DNA of 64,000 nt. Source: Kribbella sp. CA-293567. Lineage in GTDB: Bacteria; Actinomycetota; Actinomycetes; Propionibacteriales; Kribbellaceae. Within the stretch, counting starts at the first letter, position 1. Every line of letters starts with the position of its first letter. The notes below the pieces were generated by a model. The model saw nothing but the letters and a program-made list of their open reading frames with translations, searched no databases and was not told the DNA's origin. This document shows, one piece after another, positions 1 to 7,016 of the stretch. The stretch spans positions 5,828,001 to 5,892,000 of the forward strand of contig NZ_CP114065.1 of the NCBI RefSeq assembly GCF_027627575.1, given 5' to 3'. A program made the position numbers and the translations under genes.

Positions 1-807
1 GAGGTGGAGCCGGGCGCCCGGCCAGACCGCGACCACGTTCGCGCTGCCCTCGGCGGACGTCTCGCGGTCCGAGCGGTCGTGGACGGCAAGCAGCGCCGGG
101 AGTTCGCGCTCCTCCGCCAGGGCGTCGATCATCGGCACCGCCGCGTAGCCCTCCATCGGCCCGAACTTACGGGTGAACAACCGCAGGAACCCCTTCTGGA
201 CCCGCGGCCCGAAGCCGAGATGCTGCCGGTACTGCGCCAGCCCGTCGCGGAAGTCGGTCGCGGTCGCGAGGAACACGATCTTGCGTGCGCTGAGCCCGTC
301 CCGCAGTGCGAGCATCACCGCGGCGGCTCCCAGCGAGTGCGCGATCACCCCGTACGCCGGTCCGTAGGCCGCCACCACAGCCTGGAAAGCATCGGCAAGC
401 TCCGGCAACGACGACCGCTTCGGTCCCTCCCGCCCCGGCGCGGAGTCACCGTGACTCGGCGCATCGAAGGCGATCACCCGGAAGCCCGCGTCGAGCAGCG
501 GCGGAACGAACGCGGCGAGTTGCAGCCCCCAGCCACCCCACCCGTGGACGAGGTACACCGTTGGCCCGGCAGCGTCACCGCCCCAGCAGCGGCCACTGAT
601 CAGCCCGTCCTCGAAGGGCAGCTCGAGCTCGGTCGCTTGGGGCAGCTCCACCCGCAGTCGCTTCGCCTTCTCCGCCACCTCCGGCAACCGGAACCAGATC
701 GAATCCAGCATGCGCGCCCCGACGGCCGGCGCCACCCACTCACTCAGCCGGAACAAGACCCGGGTCCTATTAATAATGCGATCGTTCGTGCTTTTCTTTG
801 CCGCCAT
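1..807 (-). CDS. alpha/beta hydrolase, 3' end outside window
   Basis: The reading frame is open from an ATG at 807 to the window edge, giving 269 codons without a stop, so the C-terminus is missing. A GAGGAG ribosome site sits 5 nt before the ATG. Residues around 85-95 read VYLVHGWGGWG, the oxyanion-hole HG motif that opens the fold. A nucleophile elbow AHSLGAAA follows, where the usual G-x-S-x-G first glycine is replaced by Ala-His-Ser-Leu-Gly. FDAPSHGDSAPG is the usual strand-4 loop. The substrate cannot be told. The TetR gene lies 22 nt upstream on the same strand, so the two are probably co-transcribed and the regulator probably controls this enzyme. The catalytic His would lie beyond the window. 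Confidence 0.85.
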   Translation of the reverse strand, partial: MAAKKSTNDRIINRTRVLFRLSEWVAPAVGARMLDSIWFRLPEVAEKAKRLRVELPQATELELPFEDGLISGRCWGGDAAGPTVYLVHGWGGWGLQLAAFVPPLLDAGFRVIAFDAPSHGDSAPGREGPKRSSLPELADAFQAVVAAYGPAYGVIAHSLGAAAVMLALRDGLSARKIVFLATATDFRDGLAQYRQHLGFGPRVQKGFLRLFTRKFGPMEGYAAVPMIDALAEERELPALLAVHDRSDRETSAEGSANVVAVWPGARLHL

Positions 808-829
808 CACTGCTCCTCACAGGGGAAAC

Positions 830-1435
830 TCAGATCCTGGCCGCCCGGAGCAGCGCCTCGAAGGCGGCGCGGGCCCGATTCTCGGCCTGGGGGTCGGCCA
901 GCAACCGGCCGGCCAGGTGGTAGGACATCAGCACACCGCGGATGTCGAAGGCGTACTGCTCCGGATCGGCGTCGGCGCGGAACTGCCCTTCGCTGATTCC
1001 GGTCCGGAAGACGGTGGCCAGCGTGTCGGCGTAGTCGCGCTCGATCCGCACCAGGCGATCACGCACCGGGCCGGGCGGAGCGTCGTCCAGTTCGGCCGAG
1101 ATACTGGCGAAGAAGCAGCCCCCGGGCAAAGCCAGGTCCCCGTTGTCCCAGCGCAGCTTGCGGTCGAACAACGCCCGCAGTCGCGGCTCGCCCCGCGGAG
1201 TCTTCAGCGCGGGCCGGATCACCCGCTCGGCGAACAGTTCGCTCGCCCGGTCGATCACCGCGACCTGCAACTGCTCCTTGGACCGGAAGTGCCCGAACAA
1301 CCCACTCTTCGACAGCCCGGTCCTCTCGGCGAGCAGCCCGATGGTGAGGCCGCCGAGCCCGACCAGGCTGACCTGGCGAGCCGCCTCGTCCAGCACCGCG
1401 GCGCGCGTCTCCTCACCTTTGCTCACGTCGTCCAT
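830..1435 (-). CDS. TetR/AcrR family transcriptional regulator
   Basis: This is a 201-residue cytoplasmic repressor-type protein. The N-terminal helix-turn-helix spans roughly residues 10-55, with LTIGLLAERTGLSKSGLFGHF as a textbook TetR recognition segment. The C-terminal region carries the all-helical ligand domain (GGCFFASISAELDD type). It is followed after 22 nt by the hydrolase gene and is probably its regulator. No good Shine-Dalgarno precedes ATG 1435; GTG 1426 is a possible alternative start. A core CGAnCGnTCG palindrome lies just upstream (about 1443-1452), and a near copy lies in the first codons of the hydrolase gene (about 780-789), a plausible autoregulatory operator pair. The ligand is unknown. 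Confidence 0.88.
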   Translation of the reverse strand: MDDVSKGEETRAAVLDEAARQVSLVGLGGLTIGLLAERTGLSKSGLFGHFRSKEQLQVAVIDRASELFAERVIRPALKTPRGEPRLRALFDRKLRWDNGDLALPGGCFFASISAELDDAPPGPVRDRLVRIERDYADTLATVFRTGISEGQFRADADPEQYAFDIRGVLMSYHLAGRLLADPQAENRARAAFEALLRAARI

Positions 1436-1468
1436 AAAAGCACGACCGTTCGCCCACCGGCAAGCCGA

Positions 1469-1945
1469 TCAGCAGGGACGGCCCGGATCCACCTGCCGAT
1501 GGATCTGGTCCCCGATCGCCTTGAGCTGCCCCAGCTGCTCGGCGTCGAGCGCATCGATCACGAACTGCCGGACGGCCGCGACATGCCCTGGCGCCGCCGC
1601 GACGACCTGCTCCCAGCCGGCCTCGGTCAGCTCGGCGACGGTGATCCGGCCGTCCTCCGCGTCGGCACGCCGTACGACGAAACCGCGCCGCTCGAGCCGC
1701 TTCACCACGTGCGACAACCGCGACAGCGAGCCGTTGGAGAAGCCGGCCAGGTCACTCATCCGCCGGGACCGGTCGGGCGACTCGGACAGCCCGGCCATCA
1801 CCAGATACTCGAAATGGGTCAGTCCCGAGTCGCGCTGCAGCTGGTAGTCGAGCACCCCGGGCAGCTTGAACAGCAGCGCGGCCAGCGACATCCAGGCAGC
1901 CAGCTCATCAGGCTCGAGCCAGCGCACCTCATCGTCCCCGGTCAT
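1469..1945 (-). CDS. MarR family transcriptional regulator
   Basis: This 158-residue winged-helix dimer has the standard MarR layout: an N-terminal dimerisation helix (AWMSLAALLFKLPGVLDYQLQ), an HTH around residues 60-90 (RMSDLAGFSNGSLSRLSHVVKRLE) and a wing with RRGFVVRRADAEDGR, where the D-x-R wing tip is present. ATG 1945 lies 6 nt after a TAGGGT -10 element, so the mRNA is probably leaderless. It is divergent from the DoxX gene, and an inverted repeat typical of MarR operators lies between them. The likely role is repression of that membrane protein and of itself, with a phenolic or oxidative ligand as in many MarR proteins (inference). Confidence 0.9.
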   Translation of the reverse strand: MTGDDEVRWLEPDELAAWMSLAALLFKLPGVLDYQLQRDSGLTHFEYLVMAGLSESPDRSRRMSDLAGFSNGSLSRLSHVVKRLERRGFVVRRADAEDGRITVAELTEAGWEQVVAAAPGHVAAVRQFVIDALDAEQLGQLKAIGDQIHRQVDPGRPC

Positions 1946-1951
1946 GACTCC

Positions 1952-1957
1952 ACCCTA
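1952..1957 (-). promoter_or_regulatory. -10 element of the MarR gene, leaderless
   Basis: On the minus strand TAGGGT is followed by six bases and then the ATG at 1945. A TTGAAG -35 lies 16 bp further upstream. The spacing places transcription start at or next to the start codon. Confidence 0.55.
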
Positions 1958-1967
1958 GCCGACTTGG

Positions 1968-2013
1968 TTGACGCTTCAAGTCAAGAGGGTTACCGTTGTG
2001 TTGATACATCAAC
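1968..2013 (+). promoter_or_regulatory. DoxX promoter with MarR-type operator
   Basis: A -35 TTGACG (1968-1973) and a -10 TACCGT (1991-1996) are separated by exactly 17 bp. Directly after the -10, at the expected start site, lies GTTGAT-AC-ATCAAC (2000-2013), a perfect 6-2-6 palindrome. A second, looser repeat TTGAC-N7-GTCAA (1968-1984) covers the -35 and most of the spacer. A dimer bound to either would block this promoter. Confidence 0.6.
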
Positions 2014-2050
2014 TAACTCCCAGCGGTACCTCGAGAGCGGAACGTCACTG

Positions 2051-2428
2051 ATGAATGTCTTCCTGTGGATCCTGGCCGGCGTCCTGGCCGCCTTCTTCCT
2101 CGCCGCGGGCGCGAACAAGCTGGCCCAGTCCAAGGAGAAGCTCGGCCAGAACGAGAACATGGCGTGGAGCAGGGACTTCTCGGCCGGCACCCTCAAGCTG
2201 ATCGGCGCGGTGGAGGTGCTCGGCGCGCTCGGGCTGATCCTGCCCGCCGTCCTCGACATCGCGCCGATCCTGGTCCCGCTCGCCGCGACCGGGCTGGCGC
2301 TCACGATGGCCGGCGCGATCGTCGTCCACGCGCGGCGCAAGGAGTTCCAGGTGATCGGGATCAACGCCGTCGTCCTGGTGCTGGCCGCGGTGGTGGCGAT
2401 CTTCCGCTTCGGCCCGAACAGCTTCTGA
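2051..2428 (+). CDS. DoxX-like small membrane protein
   Basis: This 125-residue protein has four predicted membrane helices: about 3-21, 48-68, 72-92 and 98-118. It matches the DoxX/DoxX-like layout (an N-terminal helix with AGANKLAQSKEKL, then a GAVEVLGALGLILPA helix). ATG 2051 was chosen because the conserved N-terminus MNVFLWILAG starts there and an upstream start would precede the promoter. It sits alone, divergent from a MarR regulator, a very common pairing in actinobacteria. DoxX-type proteins are linked to redox stress in mycobacteria; any such role here is inference. Confidence 0.85.
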   Translation: MNVFLWILAGVLAAFFLAAGANKLAQSKEKLGQNENMAWSRDFSAGTLKLIGAVEVLGALGLILPAVLDIAPILVPLAATGLALTMAGAIVVHARRKEFQVIGINAVVLVLAAVVAIFRFGPNSF

Positions 2429-2434
2429 GTTCCA

Positions 2435-2470
2435 CCGTCCCCTTCCGGCGGGCCGGCCGGAAGGGGACGG
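2435..2470. terminator. bidirectional hairpin terminator
   Basis: A perfect 14-bp stem (CCGTCCCCTTCCGG at 2435-2448 with its complement at 2457-2470) has an 8-nt loop. It lies between the converging DoxX and GroES-like genes and can serve both. Confidence 0.75.
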
Positions 2471-2477
2471 GACAGAA

Positions 2478-2816
2478 CTACAGGTAGAGGCCGGTCTGGC
2501 CGTCCGCGAGGCGGCCGGACGCGACGGCATGCAGGTCACGCTCGCGCAGCAGCACGTAGTCGTCGCCGCGTACCTCGACCTCGGCCCGGTCCTCCGGGTC
2601 GAACAGCACCCGGTCCCCCACCTCGACCGTGCGCACGTTGGCGCCGATCGCGACCACCTTCGCCCAGGCCAGCCGGCGGCCCAGCTGCGCGGTCGCGGGG
2701 ATCAGGATGCCGGCCGACGACTTGCGCTCGCCTTCGGTCTCGATCGAGACCAGGACCCGGTCGTGCAGCATCCGGATCGGCAGCTTGTCGTCGGACAGCT
2801 TCTTGCGAGCGGTCAC
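2478..2816 (-). CDS. GroES-like co-chaperonin domain protein
   Basis: This 112-residue protein is built on the GroES/Cpn10 beta-barrel: MLHDRVLVSIETEGERKSSAGILIP, then GDRVLFDPEDRAEVEVRGDDYVLLRERDLHAV. It has a longer N-terminus than true GroES and lacks an obvious groEL partner, so it is a divergent paralogue rather than the main co-chaperonin. The GTG start at 2816 overlaps the stop of the DUF3618 gene in a GTGA, pointing to translational coupling. Actinobacteria often keep this GroES-like/DUF3618 pair; its function is not known. Confidence 0.82.
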   Translation of the reverse strand: MTARKKLSDDKLPIRMLHDRVLVSIETEGERKSSAGILIPATAQLGRRLAWAKVVAIGANVRTVEVGDRVLFDPEDRAEVEVRGDDYVLLRERDLHAVASGRLADGQTGLYL

Positions 2817-3076
2817 CGGCGGCCCACCAGCTTGCGGATCATGATCAGCATCCCGATCACCCCGACCGCCGCGGCGCCGACGGCCACCAGCTTCTGGGTG
2901 CGCAGGTCGCCGCGCTCGTCGAAGACCTGAGCCTTGGCCTGTTCGACCTGCCGCTTGGCGACGTTCTTCGGGTGGGCCCGGTCGACCAGCTCGTCGACGG
3001 TCGAGGCCAGTCGCGCACGGGTGGCGGCGATGTCCGCCTCGATCTGCTCGGTGGTCCGAGCCTGCGTGTCCGACAC
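2813..3076 (-). CDS. DUF3618 domain membrane protein
   Basis: This is an 87-residue protein. The first half is the DUF3618 signature (TTEQIEADIAATRARLASTVDELVDRAHP), and one C-terminal membrane helix lies around residues 62-80, followed by a basic tail (IRKLVGRR). GTG 3076 was chosen because AAGGGAG lies 5 nt before it; a second in-frame GTG at 3091 sits upstream of that ribosome site. The gene is coupled to the GroES-like gene downstream. Family function is not established; the layout suggests a membrane-bound coiled-coil protein. Confidence 0.82.
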   Translation of the reverse strand: MSDTQARTTEQIEADIAATRARLASTVDELVDRAHPKNVAKRQVEQAKAQVFDERGDLRTQKLVAVGAAAVGVIGMLIMIRKLVGRR

Positions 3077-3115
3077 CAGGGCTCCCTTCACAGTGTTTGA
3101 TCACATCTTTGCAGG

Positions 3116-4159
3116 TCAGGCCTGGAGATCCACGACCACCTTGATGTCGCCACGCTGCTTGATCAGCGCGGCGGGCCAGTCCGACAGTGGCACCGAGCGC
3201 GTGATCAGCCGCTCCAGCCACGCCGGGTCGGCGGCCAGCAGCACCTCCACTGCCTGCGGATAGTGCCGCTTGGCCGCGTTCACCGACCCGACCAGTACCG
3301 CGTTCCGCACGACTAGTTGCCGCGTCAGCGCGTCGAGCTGGATATCGATGGACGCCGGGCCCGGTGAAATCCCGGTCAAGCACATCACTCCGGCCGGTGG
3401 CAGCAGCTTGGCGCACTCGTAGACCACCCGGCCCGCGCCGGTCGCCTCGATCACGACGTCAGGAGCCACGGCCAGGTCGGAGAGATCGTTCAGGTACTCC
3501 GCGCCGAGGTCGCGCACCAACTGCGGCTTCGGCCCGTCGGTGGCGAGGTCGAGCACGTGGACGGTATGGCCGCGCTGCTGGGCGATCAGCGCGGCCAGCA
3601 ACCCGATCGGGCCGGCTCCGGTCACCAGCACGTGCTCCGGGCCGTACCAGGAGCGCGCTCCTACCTGGTCGATCTGGTCCCAGGCCTTGGTAAGGATGCT
3701 GGCCGGCTCGACCAGCACTCCGAGGTGCCCGAGCTGCGCAGGCACCGGTACGGCGTAGTACGGGTCGACTCGCCAGCGCTCGGCGCCGTACCCGTCCATG
3801 GCCTTGATGCCGCGTTCCGTATAGAGACCGTTGCGGCAGAAGTCCCACTCGCCGCGAGCGCAGGCGGGGCACGGCTCCGGGTCCGGACGCCGGACTATGC
3901 CGGCTACCAGATCGCCAGTGGCGAAGCCTGAGCCCGCCGGCGCCTCCAGGACGCGACCGAGCGACTCATGGCCGATCACGAGCTTGTCGACGCCCGGCCG
4001 GCCGGTGCCGAACAGACCGCTGCACAGCTCGACGTCGGTGCCGCAGATGCCCGCGAGCAGTCCCTCGACCAGAACCGAGCCGTCGGACGCCGGCGGCTCC
4101 GGCACCTCGCCGATCGACGCAGAGTCCGCCATGCCCGGCACCACCGTCATCGCCCGCAT
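3116..4159 (-). CDS. zinc-dependent glucose 1-dehydrogenase-like MDR oxidoreductase
   Basis: This is a medium-chain dehydrogenase of about 347 residues. The catalytic zinc site is ICGTDVE...GHESLGRV, and a structural-zinc cysteine cluster is visible as PCPACARGEWDFCRNG. The Rossmann motif is LVTGAGPIGLLAA. The extended C-terminal half matches the glucose-dehydrogenase C-terminal family, which oxidises aldoses with NAD(P). ATG 4159 (MRAMTVVPG) fits the family N-terminus; ATG 4177 is possible. It is a single gene, and the substrate cannot be fixed from sequence. Expected cofactors are NAD(P)+ and Zn2+. Confidence 0.85.
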   Translation of the reverse strand: MRAMTVVPGMADSASIGEVPEPPASDGSVLVEGLLAGICGTDVELCSGLFGTGRPGVDKLVIGHESLGRVLEAPAGSGFATGDLVAGIVRRPDPEPCPACARGEWDFCRNGLYTERGIKAMDGYGAERWRVDPYYAVPVPAQLGHLGVLVEPASILTKAWDQIDQVGARSWYGPEHVLVTGAGPIGLLAALIAQQRGHTVHVLDLATDGPKPQLVRDLGAEYLNDLSDLAVAPDVVIEATGAGRVVYECAKLLPPAGVMCLTGISPGPASIDIQLDALTRQLVVRNAVLVGSVNAAKRHYPQAVEVLLAADPAWLERLITRSVPLSDWPAALIKQRGDIKVVVDLQA

Positions 4160-4305
4160 GAGACCACTGTGCCCCATCCGCGCCGCTCGACGCGGTCAAC
4201 TGCCGGCCGATGTCCCAGCAGCCCCAGGAGCCACTTGAATGTCTGCCGGCGGCGTACGGCAGAATGTCGGACAATCACCGGATCCGTTGCGTGGGGGGCC
4301 CAAGA

Positions 4306-4776
4306 ATGTCCGAACGTCTGTCCGTCGGCGATGCCGCGCCCGAGTTCACCCTGCCCGACGCCGACGGCAACGACGTCTCGCTGGAGTCGCTGCGCGGCCG
4401 CAACGTGATCGTGTACTTCTACCCGGCCGCGATGACGGCGGGCTGCACCAAGCAGGCCTGCGACTTCCGCGACTCGCTCGACTCGCTGCAGGCCCAGGGC
4501 TACGCCGTGCTCGGCATCTCGCCCGACCAGCCGGCCAAGCTGGCGAAGTTCCGCGAGCGCGACGGCGTGACGTTCCCGCTGCTCAGCGACCCGGACAAGG
4601 AGGTCCTGACGGCGTACGGCGCCTTCGGTGAGAAGACGATGTACGGCAAGAAGGTGACCGGGGTGATCCGGTCGACCTTCGTGGTCGACGGTGACGGCAG
4701 GATCGCGGTCGCGCAGTACAACGTGAAGGCCACCGGCCATGTCGCCAAGCTCCGCCGCGATCTCGGCCTCACCTGA
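4306..4776 (+). CDS. bcp: thioredoxin-dependent thiol peroxidase (Bcp/PrxQ)
   Basis: This 156-residue protein is the normal length for PrxQ/Bcp. The peroxidatic motif P-x-x-x-T-x-x-C is present as PAAMTAGC (Cys47), with Ala where most homologues have Pro between Thr and Gly. The resolving Cys52 lies five residues later (CTKQACDFRD). It reduces hydrogen peroxide and organic hydroperoxides in the cytoplasm using thioredoxin. ATG 4306 is preceded by a run of G at 4292-4297. An in-frame start at 4210 would add a non-conserved leader and was rejected. Confidence 0.93.
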   Translation: MSERLSVGDAAPEFTLPDADGNDVSLESLRGRNVIVYFYPAAMTAGCTKQACDFRDSLDSLQAQGYAVLGISPDQPAKLAKFRERDGVTFPLLSDPDKEVLTAYGAFGEKTMYGKKVTGVIRSTFVVDGDGRIAVAQYNVKATGHVAKLRRDLGLT

Positions 4777-5082
4777 TTGTCAGGACAAGTCCCGAAGGTA
4801 AACCCGCAACCGTTTCATGCCTCCGGCGCATGGAACGGTCGTTTGAGCACCGAAGTCACTGTGATTTGGATCACACCAACTTCTCACCTGTCAGCAGCGG
4901 AAACACCACGTTCCGTCATATTTTCGTCCCGTTGAGGGACGAGTAGTACTGCCGGAACCACCGCAGTTCCGTTGCGGCCCTCCGTCCAGGGCGTGACCAT
5001 CGGCGTCGCTCTTCGCCCTGACCAGTGCAAACCGGGTAATCTGCGCGCGCAGTCTGCCTCTGGGAGGGAGGGACCTGCCGCG
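4777..5082. other. 306-bp intergenic region
   Basis: No gene was found here. It holds a perfect CRP-type box (4860-4875) and the purine-rich ribosome site (about 5061-5073) of the next gene. No convincing -35/-10 pair or terminator was seen. Confidence 0.6.
4860..4875. promoter_or_regulatory. CRP/GlxR-type operator
   Basis: The site reads TGTGA-TTTGGA-TCACA, an exact match to the CRP consensus TGTGA-N6-TCACA used by actinobacterial Crp/GlxR proteins. It lies 84 bp after bcp and 208 bp before the VWA gene, so the VWA gene is the likely target. Confidence 0.6.
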
Positions 5083-6732
5083 ATGGGAAAACACTCCTCT
5101 GCGGTGACGAAAAGTAACAACACCAACCGGCGTCCGCTGTATCTGACCGTCGTTGGCCTACTGGTGCTGTCCTTGGGCGCCGTCTTTGTGGTCCGCTCCT
5201 TCGGATCGGAATCGGGTGCCGACGGTTTTCTCGGCGGCAAGTCGTGTGACAACCCGACGCAGGTCCGGCTCAGTACCTCGCCCGAGATCCAGCCGCTGCT
5301 GGAGACCGCGGCCAAGTCGCTGGCCGCCAAGAAGGACGACAGCTCGGCCTGCCTGAACTTCACCATCACCTCGGCCCCTTCGGCCAAGGTGGCCAGGGAC
5401 GTCGCGAACAGCACCGAGAGCCGGCCGGATCTGTGGATCCCGGACTCGTCGCTGTGGGTGTCCCAAGCCGATGACGGCCAGAAGGTGCCGACCATCGCGG
5501 TCCCCTCGATCGCGACCTCACCGCTGGTGCTGGCCGGCCTGTCGGCCAACTTCGCCGACACGTCGTCGTGGCTAGGGGTGTTCTCGAAGGCTCAGCCCGC
5601 GCTGCTCGACCCGCTGGGCCAGTCGCCCGGCGCACTGGCCCTGCTGGCGCTGCAGGCGGAGCGGCGAGCGACCTCGGCCAGCGACAAGGACATCGGCAGC
5701 GTGATCGTCCCGACCGCCCAGCGGCTGGGATCGATGGCCAAGCCCTACACCGACCCGGGCGGCCTGATGAGTCGCGCCGGGCAGGCGAACAGCAAGATCG
5801 TCGTACCGGTGTCCGAGCAGAGCTTCGTCACGTACCAGGAAGAGCACCCCGACTCGGAGCTGAAGTCGGTCGTGCCGAAGACCGGCACCGTACTGCTCGA
5901 CTACCCCGTCGTGGTGACCGCCCAGACGAACGACCAGACCTACTCCGACGCCGGCAAGGCGCTGGCGGCGGAGCTGATGTCCCGCGAGTTGTCCACCTCC
6001 CGCGACGAAGCGGGGTTCCGCGACCCGCTGGTGAGCGAACTGGGCAGTGGGCGGGGCTCCGGCACGATCGTGCGGCTGGCCGCACCCTCGGCGGCAGTGA
6101 TCGAGAAGACGCTGCTGGACTGGACCCGGCTGTCGCTGTCGGCCCACTCGCTGGCAGTGATCGACGTGTCGGGTTCGATGGCCGAGACGGTCGGCAAGAA
6201 GACCCGCTGGCAGATCACCCTCGAGGCGGCGGTGGGCGGGCTCGCGCTCTTCCCGGACAACGCGCAACTCGGCCTGTGGACCTTCTCGACGAACATCGGC
6301 CCCTTGGGCGCCGACTTCCGCGACCTGGTCCCGATCGGCCGGCTGAACCCCGCCCAGCGGCAGAAGATCACCACCACGCTGCTGAAGCAGCAGCCGATCA
6401 AGGGCGGCGGTACCGGTCTGTACGCCACCGCGATCGCCGCGGTTCAGGCGGTCCGCAGCAGCTACGACCCGCTCGCCGTGAACACCATCCTGCTCTTCAC
6501 GGACGGTAAGAACGACGACCCGAACGGCCCGAGCCTGCCGCAGACGCTGCAGAAGCTCGAAGGTTTGAAGAACCCGGCCCAGCCGGTCCGGATCATCGCC
6601 CTGGGCATGGGCCCGGACGCCGACGTCAACGAGCTCAATCAGCTCGCCGCGGCCACCGGCGGCAAGGCCTACGTGGCAAAGAACCCCGCGGACCTGCGCG
6701 ACGTCTTCATCGAGGCCCTGCAGAGCCGCTGA
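5083..6732 (+). CDS. membrane-anchored solute-binding plus VWA domain protein
   Basis: This 549-residue protein has a short basic N-terminus and one membrane helix (about residues 22-40), so the rest is outside the cell. Residues about 55-335 resemble an extracellular solute-binding fold of the SBP_bac_11 type. Residues about 360-545 are a von Willebrand A domain with the MIDAS motif DVSGS (in LAVIDVSGSMAETVG), a GGGTGL loop and LLFTDGKND. ATG 5083 follows a strong GGGAGGGAGGG. The SBP-VWA fusion is known in actinobacteria but without assigned function. No transporter genes are adjacent, which argues against a simple ABC role. Metal-dependent protein binding at the cell surface is a reasonable inference. 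Confidence 0.88.
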   Translation: MGKHSSAVTKSNNTNRRPLYLTVVGLLVLSLGAVFVVRSFGSESGADGFLGGKSCDNPTQVRLSTSPEIQPLLETAAKSLAAKKDDSSACLNFTITSAPSAKVARDVANSTESRPDLWIPDSSLWVSQADDGQKVPTIAVPSIATSPLVLAGLSANFADTSSWLGVFSKAQPALLDPLGQSPGALALLALQAERRATSASDKDIGSVIVPTAQRLGSMAKPYTDPGGLMSRAGQANSKIVVPVSEQSFVTYQEEHPDSELKSVVPKTGTVLLDYPVVVTAQTNDQTYSDAGKALAAELMSRELSTSRDEAGFRDPLVSELGSGRGSGTIVRLAAPSAAVIEKTLLDWTRLSLSAHSLAVIDVSGSMAETVGKKTRWQITLEAAVGGLALFPDNAQLGLWTFSTNIGPLGADFRDLVPIGRLNPAQRQKITTTLLKQQPIKGGGTGLYATAIAAVQAVRSSYDPLAVNTILLFTDGKNDDPNGPSLPQTLQKLEGLKNPAQPVRIIALGMGPDADVNELNQLAAATGGKAYVAKNPADLRDVFIEALQSR

Positions 6733-6737
6733 CAGAT

Positions 6738-6775
6738 CGGTGTCCCTCTAGGATGTGCTTCCTGGGGGGACACCG
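6738..6775 (+). terminator. hairpin terminator after the VWA gene
   Basis: A stem with arms 6738-6752 and 6761-6775 (CGGTGTCCC with GGGACACCG, extended inward with some G-T pairs) has an 8-nt loop. It starts 5 nt after the stop codon and is followed by TTCTC. It also covers the region where a tRNA promoter -10 (TAGGAT, 6749-6754) would lie. Confidence 0.65.
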
Positions 6776-6785
6776 TTCTCTCCCA

Positions 6786-6866
6786 GCCAGAGTGGTGGAA
6801 CGGCAGACACGCCGGCTTTAGGTGCCGGTGCCCTCGGGCGTGCGGGTTCAAGTCCCGCCTCTGGCA
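6786..6866 (+). tRNA. tRNA-Leu (anticodon TAG)
   Basis: The acceptor stem GCCAGAG pairs with CTCTGGC at 6859-6865, and the discriminator base is A. The anticodon stem CCGGC/GCCGG encloses the loop TTTAGGT, so the anticodon is TAG and reads CUN leucine codons. A long variable arm typical of tRNA-Leu and a GCGGG-TTCAAGT-CCCGC T-arm are present. The terminal CCA is not encoded. Confidence 0.96.
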
Positions 6867-6870
6867 CACG

Positions 6871-6944
6871 AACCGTGCATAGCTGCAACACGAACGCATC
6901 AAGCAATCCGGCACCGGCCACTCCGGATACTTCGCTGCACGGTT
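6871..6944. repeat. spaced inverted repeat after tRNA-Leu
   Basis: AACCGTGCA at 6871-6879 is repeated as its reverse complement TGCACGGTT at 6936-6944. This could fold into a structure in the tRNA trailer. No function is supported. Confidence 0.3.
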
Positions 6945-7004
6945 GTGCTTCTTCACGGAAAGGTCTGATCACCCACCACGGCGGTAGTGCCACTATGGTG
7001 CGGC

Positions 7005-7010
7005 TATCTT
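7005..7010 (+). promoter_or_regulatory. -10 element of the S51 peptidase gene, leaderless
   Basis: TATCTT lies six bases before ATG 7017, the spacing expected for a leaderless actinobacterial mRNA. No Shine-Dalgarno is present (GCCGCC precedes the ATG). Confidence 0.5.
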
Positions 7011-7016
7011 GCCGCC

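Noticed and set aside
4-996. A plus-strand frame at the window start
   Set aside because: It is the shadow of the alpha/beta hydrolase on the minus strand, whose HGWGG motif and ribosome site are convincing.
5083-6732. ABC transporter binding protein
   Set aside because: The N-terminal half looks solute-binding, but a VWA domain is fused, the protein is anchored by a helix and not a lipobox, and no permease or ATPase gene is adjacent.
6786-6866. Integration (att) site at tRNA-Leu
   Set aside because: No integrase gene and no direct repeat of the tRNA 3' end was found downstream.
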